DNA of 64,000 nucleotides from Isoptericola sp. BMS4 (GTDB lineage Bacteria; Actinomycetota; Actinomycetes; Actinomycetales; Cellulomonadaceae): assembly GCF_011634835.1 (NCBI RefSeq), contig NZ_SIRP01000001.1:1860034-1924033 (forward strand), written 5' to 3'. The notes beneath the pieces were generated by a model. The model made no database searches, was not told where the DNA came from, and saw only the letters and a list, made by a program, of their open reading frames with translations. Of this stretch, positions 9,418-18,839 are shown piece by piece. Position 1 is the first letter of the stretch. The number at the start of each line of letters is the position of its first letter. The position numbers and the translations under genes were made by a program.

Positions 9418-12192
9418 TCAGGCCTTGGGCTTCTTGGCCGGGGGTTCGCCCAGCTCGGAGGCGGTGACGACGATGCCGCCCTGGACGTCGGGGTTGCCCT
9501 GGCCCTCGGTGGCCTCGACGAGGTCGAGGGTGCCGGTGGCGCGGCCCGCGCCGCGGACGTCGTCCACCGCCGAGCGGACGCCGTCGATGAGGGCGGCGGG
9601 CACCGCCATCGTCGCGGACAGGATCGGCGTGCGCATCGAGACCTTCGCCTCGGACTTGATCTTGCGCAGCGCGGCGAGCGCGTTCCCGGCGGCCAGGAGC
9701 TGTGCGGGATCCGCGTCGCCGGCCGCGGCCCGCAGCGGCGCCGACGTCGGCCACGCGGCGCGGTGCACCGACCCGGTGCGCCACCACGACCAGACCTCCT
9801 CGGTGGCGAACGGGATGAACGGCGCCAGGAGGCGCAGCATCACGTCCAGCGCGAGGGCGAGCGCGGTGCGCGCGCTCGCGGTCTCGGCCGTGACCTCCGC
9901 GGCCGACGCGCCCGCGCCGTACGCGCGGTCCTTGACCAGCTCGAGGTAGTCGTCCGTGAAGGTCCAGAAGAAGGTCTCGGTGACCTCCAGGGCCCGGGTG
10001 TGGTCGTAGGCCTCGAAGGCCTCCGTGGCCCGCTCGACGACGTCGGCCAGCCCCGCGAGCATCGCCCGGTCGAGGTCGACCGTGACGTGGGCCGGGTCGA
10101 GGACGATCTCGCCCGCGCCCGTCTCGGGGTCGACGCCGAACGTCAGCGCGAACTTCGAGGCGTTGAGCACCTTGATGGCGAGGCGGCGGCCGATCTTCAT
10201 CTGGCCGACCTCGAACGCGGCGTCGGTGCCCAGGCGTGCGGCCGCGGCCCAGTAGCGCACCGCGTCCGACCCGTGCTCGACGAGCAGGTCCATCGGCGTG
10301 ACGACGTTGCCCTTGGACTTGGACATCTTCTTGCGGTCCGGGTCGAGGATCCAGCCGCTGATCGCCGCGTGCTTCCACGGCAGGACGCCGCACTCCAGGT
10401 GCGAGCGCACCACGGAGGAGAACAGCCAGGTGCGGATGATGTCCTGGCCCTGCGGGCGCAGGTCCATCGGGTAGACGCGCTCGAACAGGTCCGGGTCCCG
10501 CTCCCAGCCGGACACGATGAGCGGCGACAGGGACGACGTCGCCCAGGTGTCCATGACGTCGGCGTCGCCGACGAAGCCGCCCGGCGCGCCGCGCTGCGAC
10601 TCGTCGTAGCCGGCGGGGGCCTGCGACGTCGGGTCGACGGGCAGCTCGGCCTCGGACGGGACGATCGGGTGGTCGTGGTCGACGTCGCCGGAATCGGTGA
10701 CCGGGTACCACAGCGGCACGGCCACGCCGAAGAAGCGCTGCCGGCTGATGAGCCAGTCGCCGTTGAGGCCGTTGACCCAGTTCTCGTACCGCACCCGCAT
10801 GAAGTCGGGGTGGAAGTCGAGCTCCTTGCCGCGGGCGAGCAGCTCGGCCTTCAGGTCGCGCGCCTCCCAGTCCCGGCCACCGTTGCGGATGTACCACTGT
10901 CGCGAGGTGACGATCTCGAGGGGCTTGTCGCCCTTCTCGTAGAAGTTCGTCATGCGCTGCGTCGGGGTCGGCTCACCGACGAGGTCGCCCGAGGCGGCCA
11001 GCGCCTCGACGACGGCCTTGCGGGCGCTGAACGTCGTCCTGCCCGCGAGCTCGTCGGCGTACAGGGCCGCGCCCGGGCCGCCGGCGATCCACTCCGGCGT
11101 CTCACGGGCGAGGCGCCCGTCGCGCTGGATCACGGAGCGGGTGGGCAGCTGCAGCTCGCGCCACCACTGGACGTCGGTCAGGTCGCCGAAGGTGCAGCAC
11201 ATCGCGATGCCGGCGCCCTTGTCCATGGCGGCGGCCGGGTGCGCGAGCACGGGCACCTCGACGCCGAACAGGGGGGAGGTCACGGTGGTGCCGAACAGGT
11301 CCTGGTAGCGCTCGTCGTCCGGGTGGGCGACGAGGGCCACCACGGCGGGGATGAGCTCCGGGCGCGTCGTCTCGATGTGCACCGGGTCGCCGCCGTCGCG
11401 ACCGAACGCCACCCGGTGGTAGTGCCCCGGGTACTCCCGCGCCTCGAGCTCGGCCTGGGCCACCGCCGTCTGGAACGTCACGTCCCACAGCCCGGGCGCC
11501 TCGGCCTGGTAGGCCTCGCCCCGGGCGAGATTGCGCAGGAAGGCGCGCTGCGAGGCCGCGCGGGACGTCGAGTCGATCGTCTGGTAGTTCTGCGCCCAGT
11601 CGACGGACAGGCCGAGGCGCCGCCACAGCTCCTCGAACTGCCGCTCGTCGTCGGCGGTGAGCCGCTCGCACAGCTCGATGAAGTTGCGGCGGCTGATCGG
11701 CACCTGGTCGCCGGGCTTGACCTTCTTGCCCTCCGTGCCCTCGTGCGGCGGCGTGAAGTCCGGGTCGTAGGGCAGCGACGGGTCGCAGCGCACGCCGAAG
11801 TAGTTCTGCACGCGGCGCTCGGTGGGCAGGCCGTTGTCGTCCCAGCCCATCGGGTAGAAGACCTTCTTGCCGCGCATGCGCTGGAACCGCGCCACGGTGT
11901 CGGTGTGCGTGTAGCTGAACACGTGGCCCACGTGCAGCGAGCCGGAGACGGTCGGGGGCGGGGTGTCGATGGAGTAGACCTGCGCGCGCGTGGCGGTGCG
12001 GTCGAAGGCGTAGGTGCCCTCGGCGCTCCAGCGCTCGTCGAAGCGCTGCTCCAGGCCGTCGAGGCTGACCTTGTCCGGTACCTCCCTGACCACCGCGCGC
12101 ACGACGTCGCCGGCTACGGCGCCGGTCGGGGAGGTCGCTGCGGACGGCTGCACGGGCGCGGTCTGCGCCTCGGGGGTCGGGAAGTCGCTCAT
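9418..12192 (-). CDS. valS: Valine-tRNA ligase
   Basis: A 924-residue class I aminoacyl-tRNA synthetase charging tRNA-Val. The HIGH-type motif is HVGH (87-90) and KMSKS is intact in DRKKMSKSKGN. An editing domain lies between, then the anticodon-binding helices. YPMGWDDNGLPTERRVQNYFGVRC is the look of the archaeal-like (type 2) ValS group as I recall it. Consistent with that, the C-terminus ends in a short basic tail (PAKKPKA) instead of the long coiled coil of ordinary bacterial ValS. The first ~40 residues are a disordered extension. No T-box motif is visible upstream. Confidence 0.95.
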   Translation of the reverse strand: MSDFPTPEAQTAPVQPSAATSPTGAVAGDVVRAVVREVPDKVSLDGLEQRFDERWSAEGTYAFDRTATRAQVYSIDTPPPTVSGSLHVGHVFSYTHTDTVARFQRMRGKKVFYPMGWDDNGLPTERRVQNYFGVRCDPSLPYDPDFTPPHEGTEGKKVKPGDQVPISRRNFIELCERLTADDERQFEELWRRLGLSVDWAQNYQTIDSTSRAASQRAFLRNLARGEAYQAEAPGLWDVTFQTAVAQAELEAREYPGHYHRVAFGRDGGDPVHIETTRPELIPAVVALVAHPDDERYQDLFGTTVTSPLFGVEVPVLAHPAAAMDKGAGIAMCCTFGDLTDVQWWRELQLPTRSVIQRDGRLARETPEWIAGGPGAALYADELAGRTTFSARKAVVEALAASGDLVGEPTPTQRMTNFYEKGDKPLEIVTSRQWYIRNGGRDWEARDLKAELLARGKELDFHPDFMRVRYENWVNGLNGDWLISRQRFFGVAVPLWYPVTDSGDVDHDHPIVPSEAELPVDPTSQAPAGYDESQRGAPGGFVGDADVMDTWATSSLSPLIVSGWERDPDLFERVYPMDLRPQGQDIIRTWLFSSVVRSHLECGVLPWKHAAISGWILDPDRKKMSKSKGNVVTPMDLLVEHGSDAVRYWAAAARLGTDAAFEVGQMKIGRRLAIKVLNASKFALTFGVDPETGAGEIVLDPAHVTVDLDRAMLAGLADVVERATEAFEAYDHTRALEVTETFFWTFTDDYLELVKDRAYGAGASAAEVTAETASARTALALALDVMLRLLAPFIPFATEEVWSWWRTGSVHRAAWPTSAPLRAAAGDADPAQLLAAGNALAALRKIKSEAKVSMRTPILSATMAVPAALIDGVRSAVDDVRGAGRATGTLDLVEATEGQGNPDVQGGIVVTASELGEPPAKKPKA

Positions 12193-12286
12193 GGTGCGTC
12201 ATTGTCCCAGATCCGGGGCGGCCGTCCGCAACGGTTTCCACGGGTCGGCACGCCCGGCCGGGCGGTCCGCCGGCCGGGGCGAGAAG

Positions 12287-12302
12287 TCTGACTAGAATCA
12301 GA
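12287..12302. promoter_or_regulatory. Probable autoregulatory operator of the MarR-GNAT gene
   Basis: TCTGA-N6-TCAGA is an exact inverted repeat that encloses TAGAAT (12293-12298), the best -10 for the downstream gene. The predicted transcript starts almost at the ATG (12307). A MarR-type dimer bound here would block its own promoter. Confidence 0.55.
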
Positions 12303-12306
12303 GACC

Positions 12307-13224
12307 ATGGTCAGAGAAATGTCGGAGGCAGGTGCGTCCGAGCTCGCCGAGCAGTCCGCCGTCGTGCGCCGGTTCAACCGCAGCTACACCCAGCGCGTCG
12401 GCGCGCTCGAGGAGTCGTTCCTGGGGCTGGGCATGCCGCTGGGCACGGCCCGCCTGCTCTACGAGGTCGGCGTCGAGCCCGGGACCACGCGAGACCTGCG
12501 CGCCCGGCTGGGGCTCGACTCCGGCTACCTGTCGCGTCTGCTGCGCCGCCTCGAGTCCGACGGCCTCGTCGACGTGTCGCCGGACGACGACGACCGGCGC
12601 CGCCGCCGGGTGCGGCTCACCGCCGCGGGCCGGCGCGCCTGGGACGACCTGGAGCGTCGGTCGGCCGAGCGCGCGCGGGACCTCATCGCGCCGCTGACGC
12701 CGCGCCAGCGCGCCCGGCTCGCGGCCGCCCTGTCCGACGCCGACCTCCTGGTGCGGGCCGCGACCGTCACCCTGGAGCAGGTCTCCCCGACGTCGGACGA
12801 GGCCCGGGCGGCCGTCGCGGCGTACGTCGCCGAGCTCGACGAGCGGTTCCCCGGCGGCTTCGACGCGAGCGGCGCCGTGGACGCCGACGCCGAGCGGCTC
12901 GCGCCTCCCACGGGGGCGTTCGTCGTGGCCACGAGCGATGGCGCGCCCGTGGCCTGCGGCGGCGTGCAGGCCCTGGGCGACGGCGTCGGGGAGATCAAGC
13001 GGATGTGGGTGCACCCGGGCTGGCGCGGGGCCGGGCTGGGGTCGCGCCTGCTGCGTCATCTCGAGGGTGTGTGCCGTGACCTGGGCTATGACGAGGTGCG
13101 CATGGACACGAACGGCTCCCTCGTCGAGGCCGTCGCCATGTACGAGCGCGCGGGGTACCGTCGGATCGCGCGCTACAACGACAACCCGTACGCCGAGCAC
13201 TTCTTCGCCAAGCGGATCGCGTGA
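12307..13224 (+). CDS. MarR-family regulator fused to GNAT acetyltransferase
   Basis: A 305-residue two-domain protein. Residues about 10-150 are a MarR winged helix (GTTRDLRARLGLDSGYLSRLLRRLESDGLV is the recognition helix region, then the DDDDRRRRRVRLT wing). Residues about 155-305 are a GNAT N-acetyltransferase with the acetyl-CoA loop PGWRGAGLGSRLL. Such fusions are widespread in actinobacteria; the acetyl acceptor is unknown. ATG 12307 fits a leaderless start; ATG 12319 is an alternative. The divergent neighbour is valS, unlikely to be its target, so autoregulation is the simplest reading. Confidence 0.88.
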   Translation: MVREMSEAGASELAEQSAVVRRFNRSYTQRVGALEESFLGLGMPLGTARLLYEVGVEPGTTRDLRARLGLDSGYLSRLLRRLESDGLVDVSPDDDDRRRRRVRLTAAGRRAWDDLERRSAERARDLIAPLTPRQRARLAAALSDADLLVRAATVTLEQVSPTSDEARAAVAAYVAELDERFPGGFDASGAVDADAERLAPPTGAFVVATSDGAPVACGGVQALGDGVGEIKRMWVHPGWRGAGLGSRLLRHLEGVCRDLGYDEVRMDTNGSLVEAVAMYERAGYRRIARYNDNPYAEHFFAKRIA

Positions 13225-13279
13225 CCGCGCCGCGGCGGTTCCCAAGACTCGGAGTAGCAGGTAGGCGTAAGGTCGGGGC

Positions 13280-14290
13280 ATGGCAGCATCTGACGACCTG
13301 ACCATCGGCTACGCCGCGATGCTCGAGCAGTTCCACCCCACCGACGTGGTCGAGTACTCGGCCTACGCGGAGGAGCACGGATTCTCGGGCGTCATGGCCG
13401 CCGACCACTTCCAGCCCTGGGTGCCGCAGCAGGGCGAGGCGGCCTTCGTGTGGAACGTGCTGACCGCGCTCGGCGAGCGCACCAGCGGGGACCTCGGGCC
13501 CGGCGTGACGGCGCCGACCTTCCGGTGGCACCCGGCCATGGTGGCGCAGGCCTCGGCCACGCTCGCCGCGATGTACCCGGGCCGCCACTGGCTCGGCCTC
13601 GGGTCCGGCGAGGCGCTGAACGAGCACGTCGTCGCGGGCTACTGGCCCGAGGCCCCGGAGCGGATCAACCGCATGTTCGAGGCCATCGACATCATCAAGA
13701 AGCTCTTCGCCTCCGGGATCGAGGGCAAGGACGTCAAGCACTCCGGGCAGTACTACAAGATGGAGTCCACGCGGCTGTGGACCATGCCGGAGGTGCCGCC
13801 GGAGATCCTCGTCGCCACCGCCGGCCCCATCACCGCCAAGCGTGCCGGCAAGCACGCGGACGGCCTCATCACCGTCGGGGCGCCGCTGGAGAAGATCGAG
13901 ATGCTGTTCGGCCGGTTCGACGCCGGCGTCAAGGAGTCCGGCCGCGACCCGGAGGGGATGCCGAAGGTGCTCCAGGTGCACATGTCGTGGGCCGAGACCG
14001 ACGAGGAGGCCATGGCCAACGCCATGACCGAGTGGCCCAACGGCGGCATGAAGTTCCCCAAGGCCGACATCCGCTCGCCGCACGACTTCGCGCAGATGGC
14101 CAAGCTCGTGCGCCCGGAGGACTTCGAGGGCCGGATGGTCGTCTCGTCCGACCCCGACGCGCACCGCGCCGCGATCCAGAAGTACGTCGACCTCGGGTTC
14201 GACCGGATCTACCTGCACAACGTGGGGCGCAACCAGAAGGAGTGGATCGAGGTCTTCGGCCGGGACGTCCTGCCGAAGCTGGCACGGTGA
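13280..14290 (+). CDS. F420-dependent LLM-class oxidoreductase, glucose-6-phosphate dehydrogenase family
   Basis: A 336-residue TIM-barrel enzyme of the luciferase-like monooxygenase class. It resembles F420-dependent glucose-6-phosphate dehydrogenase: ADHFQPW near the N-terminus, [27 protein letters not shown] and a glycine-rich [15 protein letters not shown]. It would use oxidised F420 as hydride acceptor. Whether the substrate is glucose-6-phosphate is not certain, since this subgroup includes other dehydrogenases. Its TGA overlaps the GTG of cofE by 4 nt, giving translational coupling to the last step of F420 synthesis. A -10 TAAGGT (13268-13273) predicts a leaderless mRNA. Confidence 0.85.
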   Translation: MAASDDLTIGYAAMLEQFHPTDVVEYSAYAEEHGFSGVMAADHFQPWVPQQGEAAFVWNVLTALGERTSGDLGPGVTAPTFRWHPAMVAQASATLAAMYPGRHWLGLGSGEALNEHVVAGYWPEAPERINRMFEAIDIIKKLFASGIEGKDVKHSGQYYKMESTRLWTMPEVPPEILVATAGPITAKRAGKHADGLITVGAPLEKIEMLFGRFDAGVKESGRDPEGMPKVLQVHMSWAETDEEAMANAMTEWPNGGMKFPKADIRSPHDFAQMAKLVRPEDFEGRMVVSSDPDAHRAAIQKYVDLGFDRIYLHNVGRNQKEWIEVFGRDVLPKLAR

Positions 14291-15114
14291 GCGCGTCGGG
14301 CGCACGGCTCGCGGTCTGGGCTCCCGCCGGCCTGCCCGAGGTCCGCCCCGGCGACGACCTCGCGGCGCTCGTCGGCGACCTGCTCGCCGCCGACGCCGCG
14401 GCCTCGGGCGACCCGGTGGCCGAGGGCGACGTCGTCGTGGTGACGTCGAAGGTCGTGTCCAAGGCCGAGGGGCGCGTCGTGCGCGCCGCGGACCGCGAGC
14501 AGGCGATCACCGACGAGACCGTGCGCGTGGTCGCGTCCCGTACCCGGCCGGACGGGCAGCCGCCGCTGCGGATCGTCGAGAACCGGCTCGGCCTCGTCAT
14601 GGCCGCGGCCGGCGTCGACGCGTCGAACACGCCGGACGGCACCGTGCTGCTGCTGCCCGAGGACCCGGACGCCTCCGCGCGGGCGCTCCGCGCCGCGCTG
14701 CGGGCCCGCCTCGGCGTGGACCGGCTCGGTGTCGTCGTCACCGACACCGCCGGCCGGCCCTGGCGGGACGGTCTCGTCGACATCGCGATCGGTGCCGCGG
14801 GCGTCGCCGTCGTCGACGACCTGCGCGGCGGCACCGACGCCCACGGGCGGCCGATCTCCGTGACGGTGACGGCGGTGGCCGACGAGGTCGCCGCGGCGAG
14901 CGAGCTGGTGCGGGGCAAGACGGCGGGCCGTCCCGTCGCCGTCGTGCGGGGGCTGGCGCACCACGTGCTGCCCGGGGACGAGGCCGGGGCGGGCGCCCGC
15001 AGCCTCGTGCGCCCCAGCGCGGACGACCTGTTCCGCGAGGGCAGCGCCGAGGCCTACGCGCGGGGCGCCGCCGACGCCGCCGGAGCTCCCGGCGAGGCCG
15101 ACGGCGCCCGCTGA
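14287..15114 (+). CDS. cofE: Coenzyme F420-0:L-glutamate ligase
   Basis: A 275-residue CofE-type ligase (matching the N-terminal half of mycobacterial FbiB). It adds glutamates to F420-0 using GTP. Visible features: [17 protein letters not shown] near the N-terminus, [21 protein letters not shown], and [24 protein letters not shown], the metal and GTP-binding core. The second FbiB domain (FMN-binding dehydro-F420 reductase) is missing. The start overlaps the preceding dehydrogenase in GTGA. No fbiA, fbiC or fbiD homologue lies in the window; the ABC cassette at 52.6-55.6 kb may supply F420-0. Confidence 0.92.
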   Translation: MSASGARLAVWAPAGLPEVRPGDDLAALVGDLLAADAAASGDPVAEGDVVVVTSKVVSKAEGRVVRAADREQAITDETVRVVASRTRPDGQPPLRIVENRLGLVMAAAGVDASNTPDGTVLLLPEDPDASARALRAALRARLGVDRLGVVVTDTAGRPWRDGLVDIAIGAAGVAVVDDLRGGTDAHGRPISVTVTAVADEVAAASELVRGKTAGRPVAVVRGLAHHVLPGDEAGAGARSLVRPSADDLFREGSAEAYARGAADAAGAPGEADGAR

Positions 15115-15207
15115 CCGCGTCGTGCGCGCGCCCGCGTCCTCGCGTCCGGCCGGCGGCCCGCGCAATTCGGCGTGCTCGCGGCCGCCCGAGCGCCCTAGGG
15201 TGCGGCC

Positions 15208-15594
15208 ATGCTTCCCGCCGACTGGATCGAGCACCGCCGTCCCGACGACCGCGAGCCACTGGGCTGGCTGCGGCCCGAGGGGGACACCTGGGTGGCCGTG
15301 TCGCTGCTCGGGCGCGAGGTCAGCGGGCCGCTGGACTGGACCGGCGCCGAGGAGGCGCTGGAGGAGGTCGGACTGTCGTGGATGGCCGACGTCTGGACGC
15401 TCGAGCGCGACGGCGAGGCGCCGCTGCGCGTGCGGCTCGTCGAGGTCACGCCGGAGCGCGTCGTCGTGCAGACCGACGACTTCGGCGCCGTCGACGCGCC
15501 GGTCGACCGCTACGAGCTGCCGTGGCCTGCGCCGGCCGGGCTGCGCCCGCGCCGCGACGACGACCCCGACGGGCGCGTCCTGTTCGCCCGGTGA
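15208..15594 (+). CDS. Conserved hypothetical protein
   Basis: A 128-residue soluble protein with no signal peptide or membrane segment. It is rich in Asp, Glu and Trp, with alternating strand-like stretches (PLRVRLVEVTPERVVVQTDDFG) suggesting a small beta fold. I recognise no catalytic motif. TAGGGT (15196-15201) ends 6 nt before the ATG, so the mRNA is probably leaderless. It is convergent with the VOC gene. Confidence 0.7.
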   Translation: MLPADWIEHRRPDDREPLGWLRPEGDTWVAVSLLGREVSGPLDWTGAEEALEEVGLSWMADVWTLERDGEAPLRVRLVEVTPERVVVQTDDFGAVDAPVDRYELPWPAPAGLRPRRDDDPDGRVLFAR

Positions 15595-15616
15595 CCGCGC
15601 CTCGCCCGGTCGCGGC

Positions 15617-15982
15617 TCACCCGGTCTCCGTCGTGCCCTCGTAGAGGCCGACGACGTTGCCGTCCGGGTCGGTGAAGGCGGCCCACCAGCTCGTCGGGCT
15701 GATCTCGCTCTTGGGCACCGCCACGGTCCCGCCGAGCTCGGTGGCCCTCGACAGCGCCTCGTCGATCGAGTCGACCTCGACGTAGCTGCGCGGCTGGGCG
15801 AAGCCGTCGGAGCGTGGCGCGAGCCCGCCTCCGCTGATCTGGTTCGGTGCGCGCCACATCGGGTAGTCCTCGAAGCCCGGCGGCGCCTCGATCCGCCAGC
15901 CGAAGACGCCGCCGTAGAACCGCTTGGCGCGGTCGAGATCCGACACCGGGATGTCGATGTGGGTGATGTCGCCGTGGGCCAT
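15617..15982 (-). CDS. VOC-superfamily (glyoxalase-like) protein
   Basis: A 121-residue protein with the paired beta-alpha-beta-beta-beta modules of the vicinal oxygen chelate fold. The opening ITHIDIPVSDLDRAKRFYGGVFGW and closing FTDPDGNVVGLYEG are typical. Potential metal ligands are the early His and late Glu. Substrate is unknown; members include glyoxalases, dioxygenases and resistance proteins. GAGGAG lies 6 nt before the ATG. Confidence 0.85.
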   Translation of the reverse strand: MAHGDITHIDIPVSDLDRAKRFYGGVFGWRIEAPPGFEDYPMWRAPNQISGGGLAPRSDGFAQPRSYVEVDSIDEALSRATELGGTVAVPKSEISPTSWWAAFTDPDGNVVGLYEGTTETG

Positions 15983-16112
15983 GGGGTGCTCCTCGTGGGT
16001 CGGTCGGTGGTCGCCCCCTCGTCAGCACGCTAGAGCGGGCGCACCGCACCCGCTCGGCGTGTCGGCCGGGGCGTGCCTGTCCCGGCGGCGCGCCGTCTGG
16101 CAGCCTGCCGTC

Positions 16113-16571
16113 ATGACGGCGACGGACCCGATCGACCTGACGACCCGGCACGGTCGTCGCACCGCGCAGCGGCTCCGGACCGAGGAGGTCGTCTGGCTGA
16201 CGACGGTCGACCCCTCGGGGATGCCGCAGCCGACGCCCGTGTGGTTCCTGTGGCGGCCCGGCGCGCCCGGCGAGCCGGGGATCGGCGACGTCCTGCTCGT
16301 CTCGCGGCCGGGGACGGCGAAGCTGCGCAACGTGCGGCAGCGCCCGGGGGTCGCGCTGCACTTCGGCACGGACGCGCGGGGCGACGACGTCGTCGTGCTC
16401 CTGGGGAGGGCCCGGGTCGAGGGCGAGGAGCGTCTCGACGCCGACCGGCGCGCGGAGTTCGACGCCAAGTACGCGACGGCGATGGGCCGCCTGGGCATGA
16501 CGCCGGAGGGGTTCCACGACGACTACCGCGTGCTCGTGCGCGTCGTGCCGGAACGGTTGCGCGGCTGGTAG
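16113..16571 (+). CDS. F420-dependent split-barrel oxidoreductase (Rv3369-like)
   Basis: A 152-residue protein of the flavin/deazaflavin-dependent split beta-barrel group (pyridoxamine 5'-phosphate oxidase-like), close in look to the actinobacterial TIGR03667/Rv3369 family. VVWLTTVDPSGMPQPTPVWFLW is the signature first strand pair; RPGTAKLRNVRQRPGVALHF is the cofactor-binding region. It likely uses F420H2 to reduce an unknown substrate. It sits within 1 kb of cofE, consistent with an F420-using organism. Confidence 0.8.
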   Translation: MTATDPIDLTTRHGRRTAQRLRTEEVVWLTTVDPSGMPQPTPVWFLWRPGAPGEPGIGDVLLVSRPGTAKLRNVRQRPGVALHFGTDARGDDVVVLLGRARVEGEERLDADRRAEFDAKYATAMGRLGMTPEGFHDDYRVLVRVVPERLRGW

Positions 16572-16718
16572 GGCCCGCGGCGGCCTCGGGGTGCCGCCCG
16601 CGTGGCGCGTGGTCGACCGCGTCGCAGGCCCTGATACTCGGTATCGGCGCTCGCCGTCGAGCGTCCGCGGGCAAGGACGTCCGCGCACGACCGCACGACG
16701 CGACGAAGGAGCCGCCTC

Positions 16719-17585
16719 ATGCCCGCCGCCCGCCGACCCCGCCGCACCCTGGCCGTCGCCGCCACGCTCGCCCTCGCCGCCGCGGCGTCCGCCGCGCCGG
16801 CCCACGCGGCCCCGCCCCCGGTGGAGTACGTCGCGCTCGGCGACTCGTACTCCGCGGGGTCCGGCATCCTGCCGATCGACCTGCACGCCCCGGTCGCCTG
16901 CCTCCGCACCACCGCGAACTACCCGCACCTGCTCGCCGACGACCTCGGCGCGGACCTCACCGACGTCACCTGCGGCGGCGCGAGCACGGACGACCTGTTC
17001 GCGCCGCAGCACCCCGGCGTCCCCGCGCAGCTCGACGCGGTGACCGCCGGGACCGACCTGGTGACGCTCACGATCGGCGGCAACGACGGCAGCACGTTCG
17101 TCGGCGCGCTCCTCGCCTGCGGCTCGGCGGGCGTGCTGAGCGCCGGGCACGGCAACCCGTGCGAACGCCTCTACGGTGACCGGTTCACCGCGCAGGTCGA
17201 GCAGGACACCTATCCCGCCGTCCGGCGGGCGCTCCGGGAGATCCGCGAGCGGGCCCCGCACGCCGACGTCGTGGTGCTCGGCTACCCGTGGATCCTGCCG
17301 CCGGAGCAGGGGTGCTTCGCGAAGCTGCCGATCGCCCGCGGCGACGTGCCGTACCTGCGCGACCTGCAGGCCACGCTCGACGACGTCATCGAGAGGGCCG
17401 CCGCCGAGACCGGGGCGACCTTCGTCGACCTGTCCGGGCGGAGCGAGGGCCACGACGCGTGCGCGCCCGCCGACGAGCGGTGGATCGAGCCGCTCCTGCT
17501 CGGCACCAACGTCGTCCCCGTACACCCGAACGCCCGGGGCGAGGCGGCGATGGCCGACGCCGTGGCGGACGCGCTCGGCCGCTGA
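16719..17585 (+). CDS. Secreted SGNH/GDSL hydrolase
   Basis: A 288-residue exported esterase or lipase. Residues 1-30 are a Sec signal peptide ending AHA. The nucleophile is Ser43 in GDSYSAG; block III is TIGGNDG; the late VHPNARG supplies the catalytic His. Cysteines in CLRTT, CGG, CGS, CER, CF and CAP probably form disulfides, as in Streptomyces lipases of this group. AAGGAG precedes the ATG. It is convergent with the GH91 gene, and its substrate (lipid or acetylated sugar) cannot be told from sequence. Confidence 0.88.
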   Translation: MPAARRPRRTLAVAATLALAAAASAAPAHAAPPPVEYVALGDSYSAGSGILPIDLHAPVACLRTTANYPHLLADDLGADLTDVTCGGASTDDLFAPQHPGVPAQLDAVTAGTDLVTLTIGGNDGSTFVGALLACGSAGVLSAGHGNPCERLYGDRFTAQVEQDTYPAVRRALREIRERAPHADVVVLGYPWILPPEQGCFAKLPIARGDVPYLRDLQATLDDVIERAAAETGATFVDLSGRSEGHDACAPADERWIEPLLLGTNVVPVHPNARGEAAMADAVADALGR

Positions 17586-17644
17586 GCGGCGGGTCACCAC
17601 GTCGGGGCGGCGGGGCCCGTCTCGGATCGTCACCGCGCACCCGC

Positions 17645-18823
17645 TCACGGTGTTGGGACGAACGACGTGCTGGAGCTGAGGTCCTCCAGCTGCCCCGAGG
17701 CGCCCGACCACAGCACCTTCGTGTCGGTCGCCGACGCGTCGACGACGTGGCGCACCGCGAGATTCGCGGCGACCTGGTTGCCGGACAGGAAGTTGCGCGC
17801 TCCGCTCTTGACCAGCACGACCGTCGGCGTCGCCCCCGACGGGACGATGTCCGCGCCGTCGACGGCGAACGAGAAGAGGTTGGCGGAGACGGCGTTGTCG
17901 TCGCCGTCGAGGTGCACCATGCCGTACAGGTCGTCGTTCCGGGCCGGACCGCCGTCGCCGAAGATGCGACGGAAGTGGTTGCCGGAGATCAGGTGCTCGT
18001 GGCACGGGGTCTCGTGCACGATCATCCCGGAGAAGTTGCTCACCAGCTTGTTGCCGGTGACGACGGCGCGGTGCACGTTCTTGCACTGGATGCGCGCGCC
18101 CCACAGCAGGCTGTTGCCGTTGATCACGCAGTTCTCCGCGTTCTCGACGAAGACGGAGTCGCCGCCCCACGGCGTGACGATCGTGTTGTTCGTGATCCGG
18201 CCGGCGATCGATCCACCGATCATCCGGACGCCGTTGCCGCACTCACCGATGAAGTTGTTCGTGATGAAGTACGCGTCCGCGTTGCGGACCGTGAGGGCCT
18301 CCTCGAGGTAGACGAAGCCCATGCCTTCGACGCGGACGGCGTCGTTGTCGTACTCGAAGCGGATGCCGGTCTTGCCATTGCCGTTCGCGCCGACGTACGG
18401 CTTGGAGCTGCTCACGCCGTCGAGGCAGAAGTCCTGGAAGACGACGGAGTTGAGCCGGCCGTTGGTGGCCGGGTCGCCGGCCCGGTTCACGAGGAAGCCC
18501 ACCTGCCCGTCGTTCGCGATCTGCACGTGGCTGGAACCCGGGAGCGTCTCGACCCACGCCGAATGGTCGACGTCGTCGCGGATGGCCTCGGAGAGGAAGC
18601 CGTGACCGGAGCCCTTGATCGTGAGGAACCCGACGTCGATGACCGCGGTCGTCTGGAGGGTGTAGTGCCCGGGCGGGATGTAGACGACGGCGCCGGGCCT
18701 CGTGGTCTGGCCTGTCTGCTGGGCGTGGATGTCGGCGACGATCTCATTGATCACCTGCCCGATGTCGGTCTGCGGGGACACGCTCGCGGGGAAGGTGGTG
18801 ACGTCGTACACGGTGGATGCCAC
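17645..18823 (-). CDS. GH91 inulin fructotransferase (difructose-dianhydride-forming)
   Basis: A 392-residue right-handed beta-helix protein of GH91. These enzymes cut difructose from inulin chain ends as a cyclic dianhydride (DFA I, EC 4.2.2.17, or DFA III, EC 4.2.2.18); some members instead hydrolyse DFA III. STVYDVTT at the start, RPGAVVYIPPGHY, IKGSGHGFLSEAIRD, FCLDGV, GMGFVYLEEAL and the tail SFVPTP are family hallmarks. The closest match I recall is the DFA-I-forming type. It lacks a signal peptide although inulin is extracellular; a Tat-signal frame sits just upstream. GTG follows GAGGAG. It is last in the importer operon under the LacI palindromes. Confidence 0.88.
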   Translation of the reverse strand: MASTVYDVTTFPASVSPQTDIGQVINEIVADIHAQQTGQTTRPGAVVYIPPGHYTLQTTAVIDVGFLTIKGSGHGFLSEAIRDDVDHSAWVETLPGSSHVQIANDGQVGFLVNRAGDPATNGRLNSVVFQDFCLDGVSSSKPYVGANGNGKTGIRFEYDNDAVRVEGMGFVYLEEALTVRNADAYFITNNFIGECGNGVRMIGGSIAGRITNNTIVTPWGGDSVFVENAENCVINGNSLLWGARIQCKNVHRAVVTGNKLVSNFSGMIVHETPCHEHLISGNHFRRIFGDGGPARNDDLYGMVHLDGDDNAVSANLFSFAVDGADIVPSGATPTVVLVKSGARNFLSGNQVAANLAVRHVVDASATDTKVLWSGASGQLEDLSSSTSFVPTP

Positions 18824-18839
18824 GGGGAGTCTCCTCTGG

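Noticed and set aside
13450-14286. Upstream extension of the cofE frame into the F420-dependent dehydrogenase
   Set aside because: The extended part is Arg/Gly/Ala-rich shadow sequence. Family similarity begins at the GTG overlapping the dehydrogenase stop.
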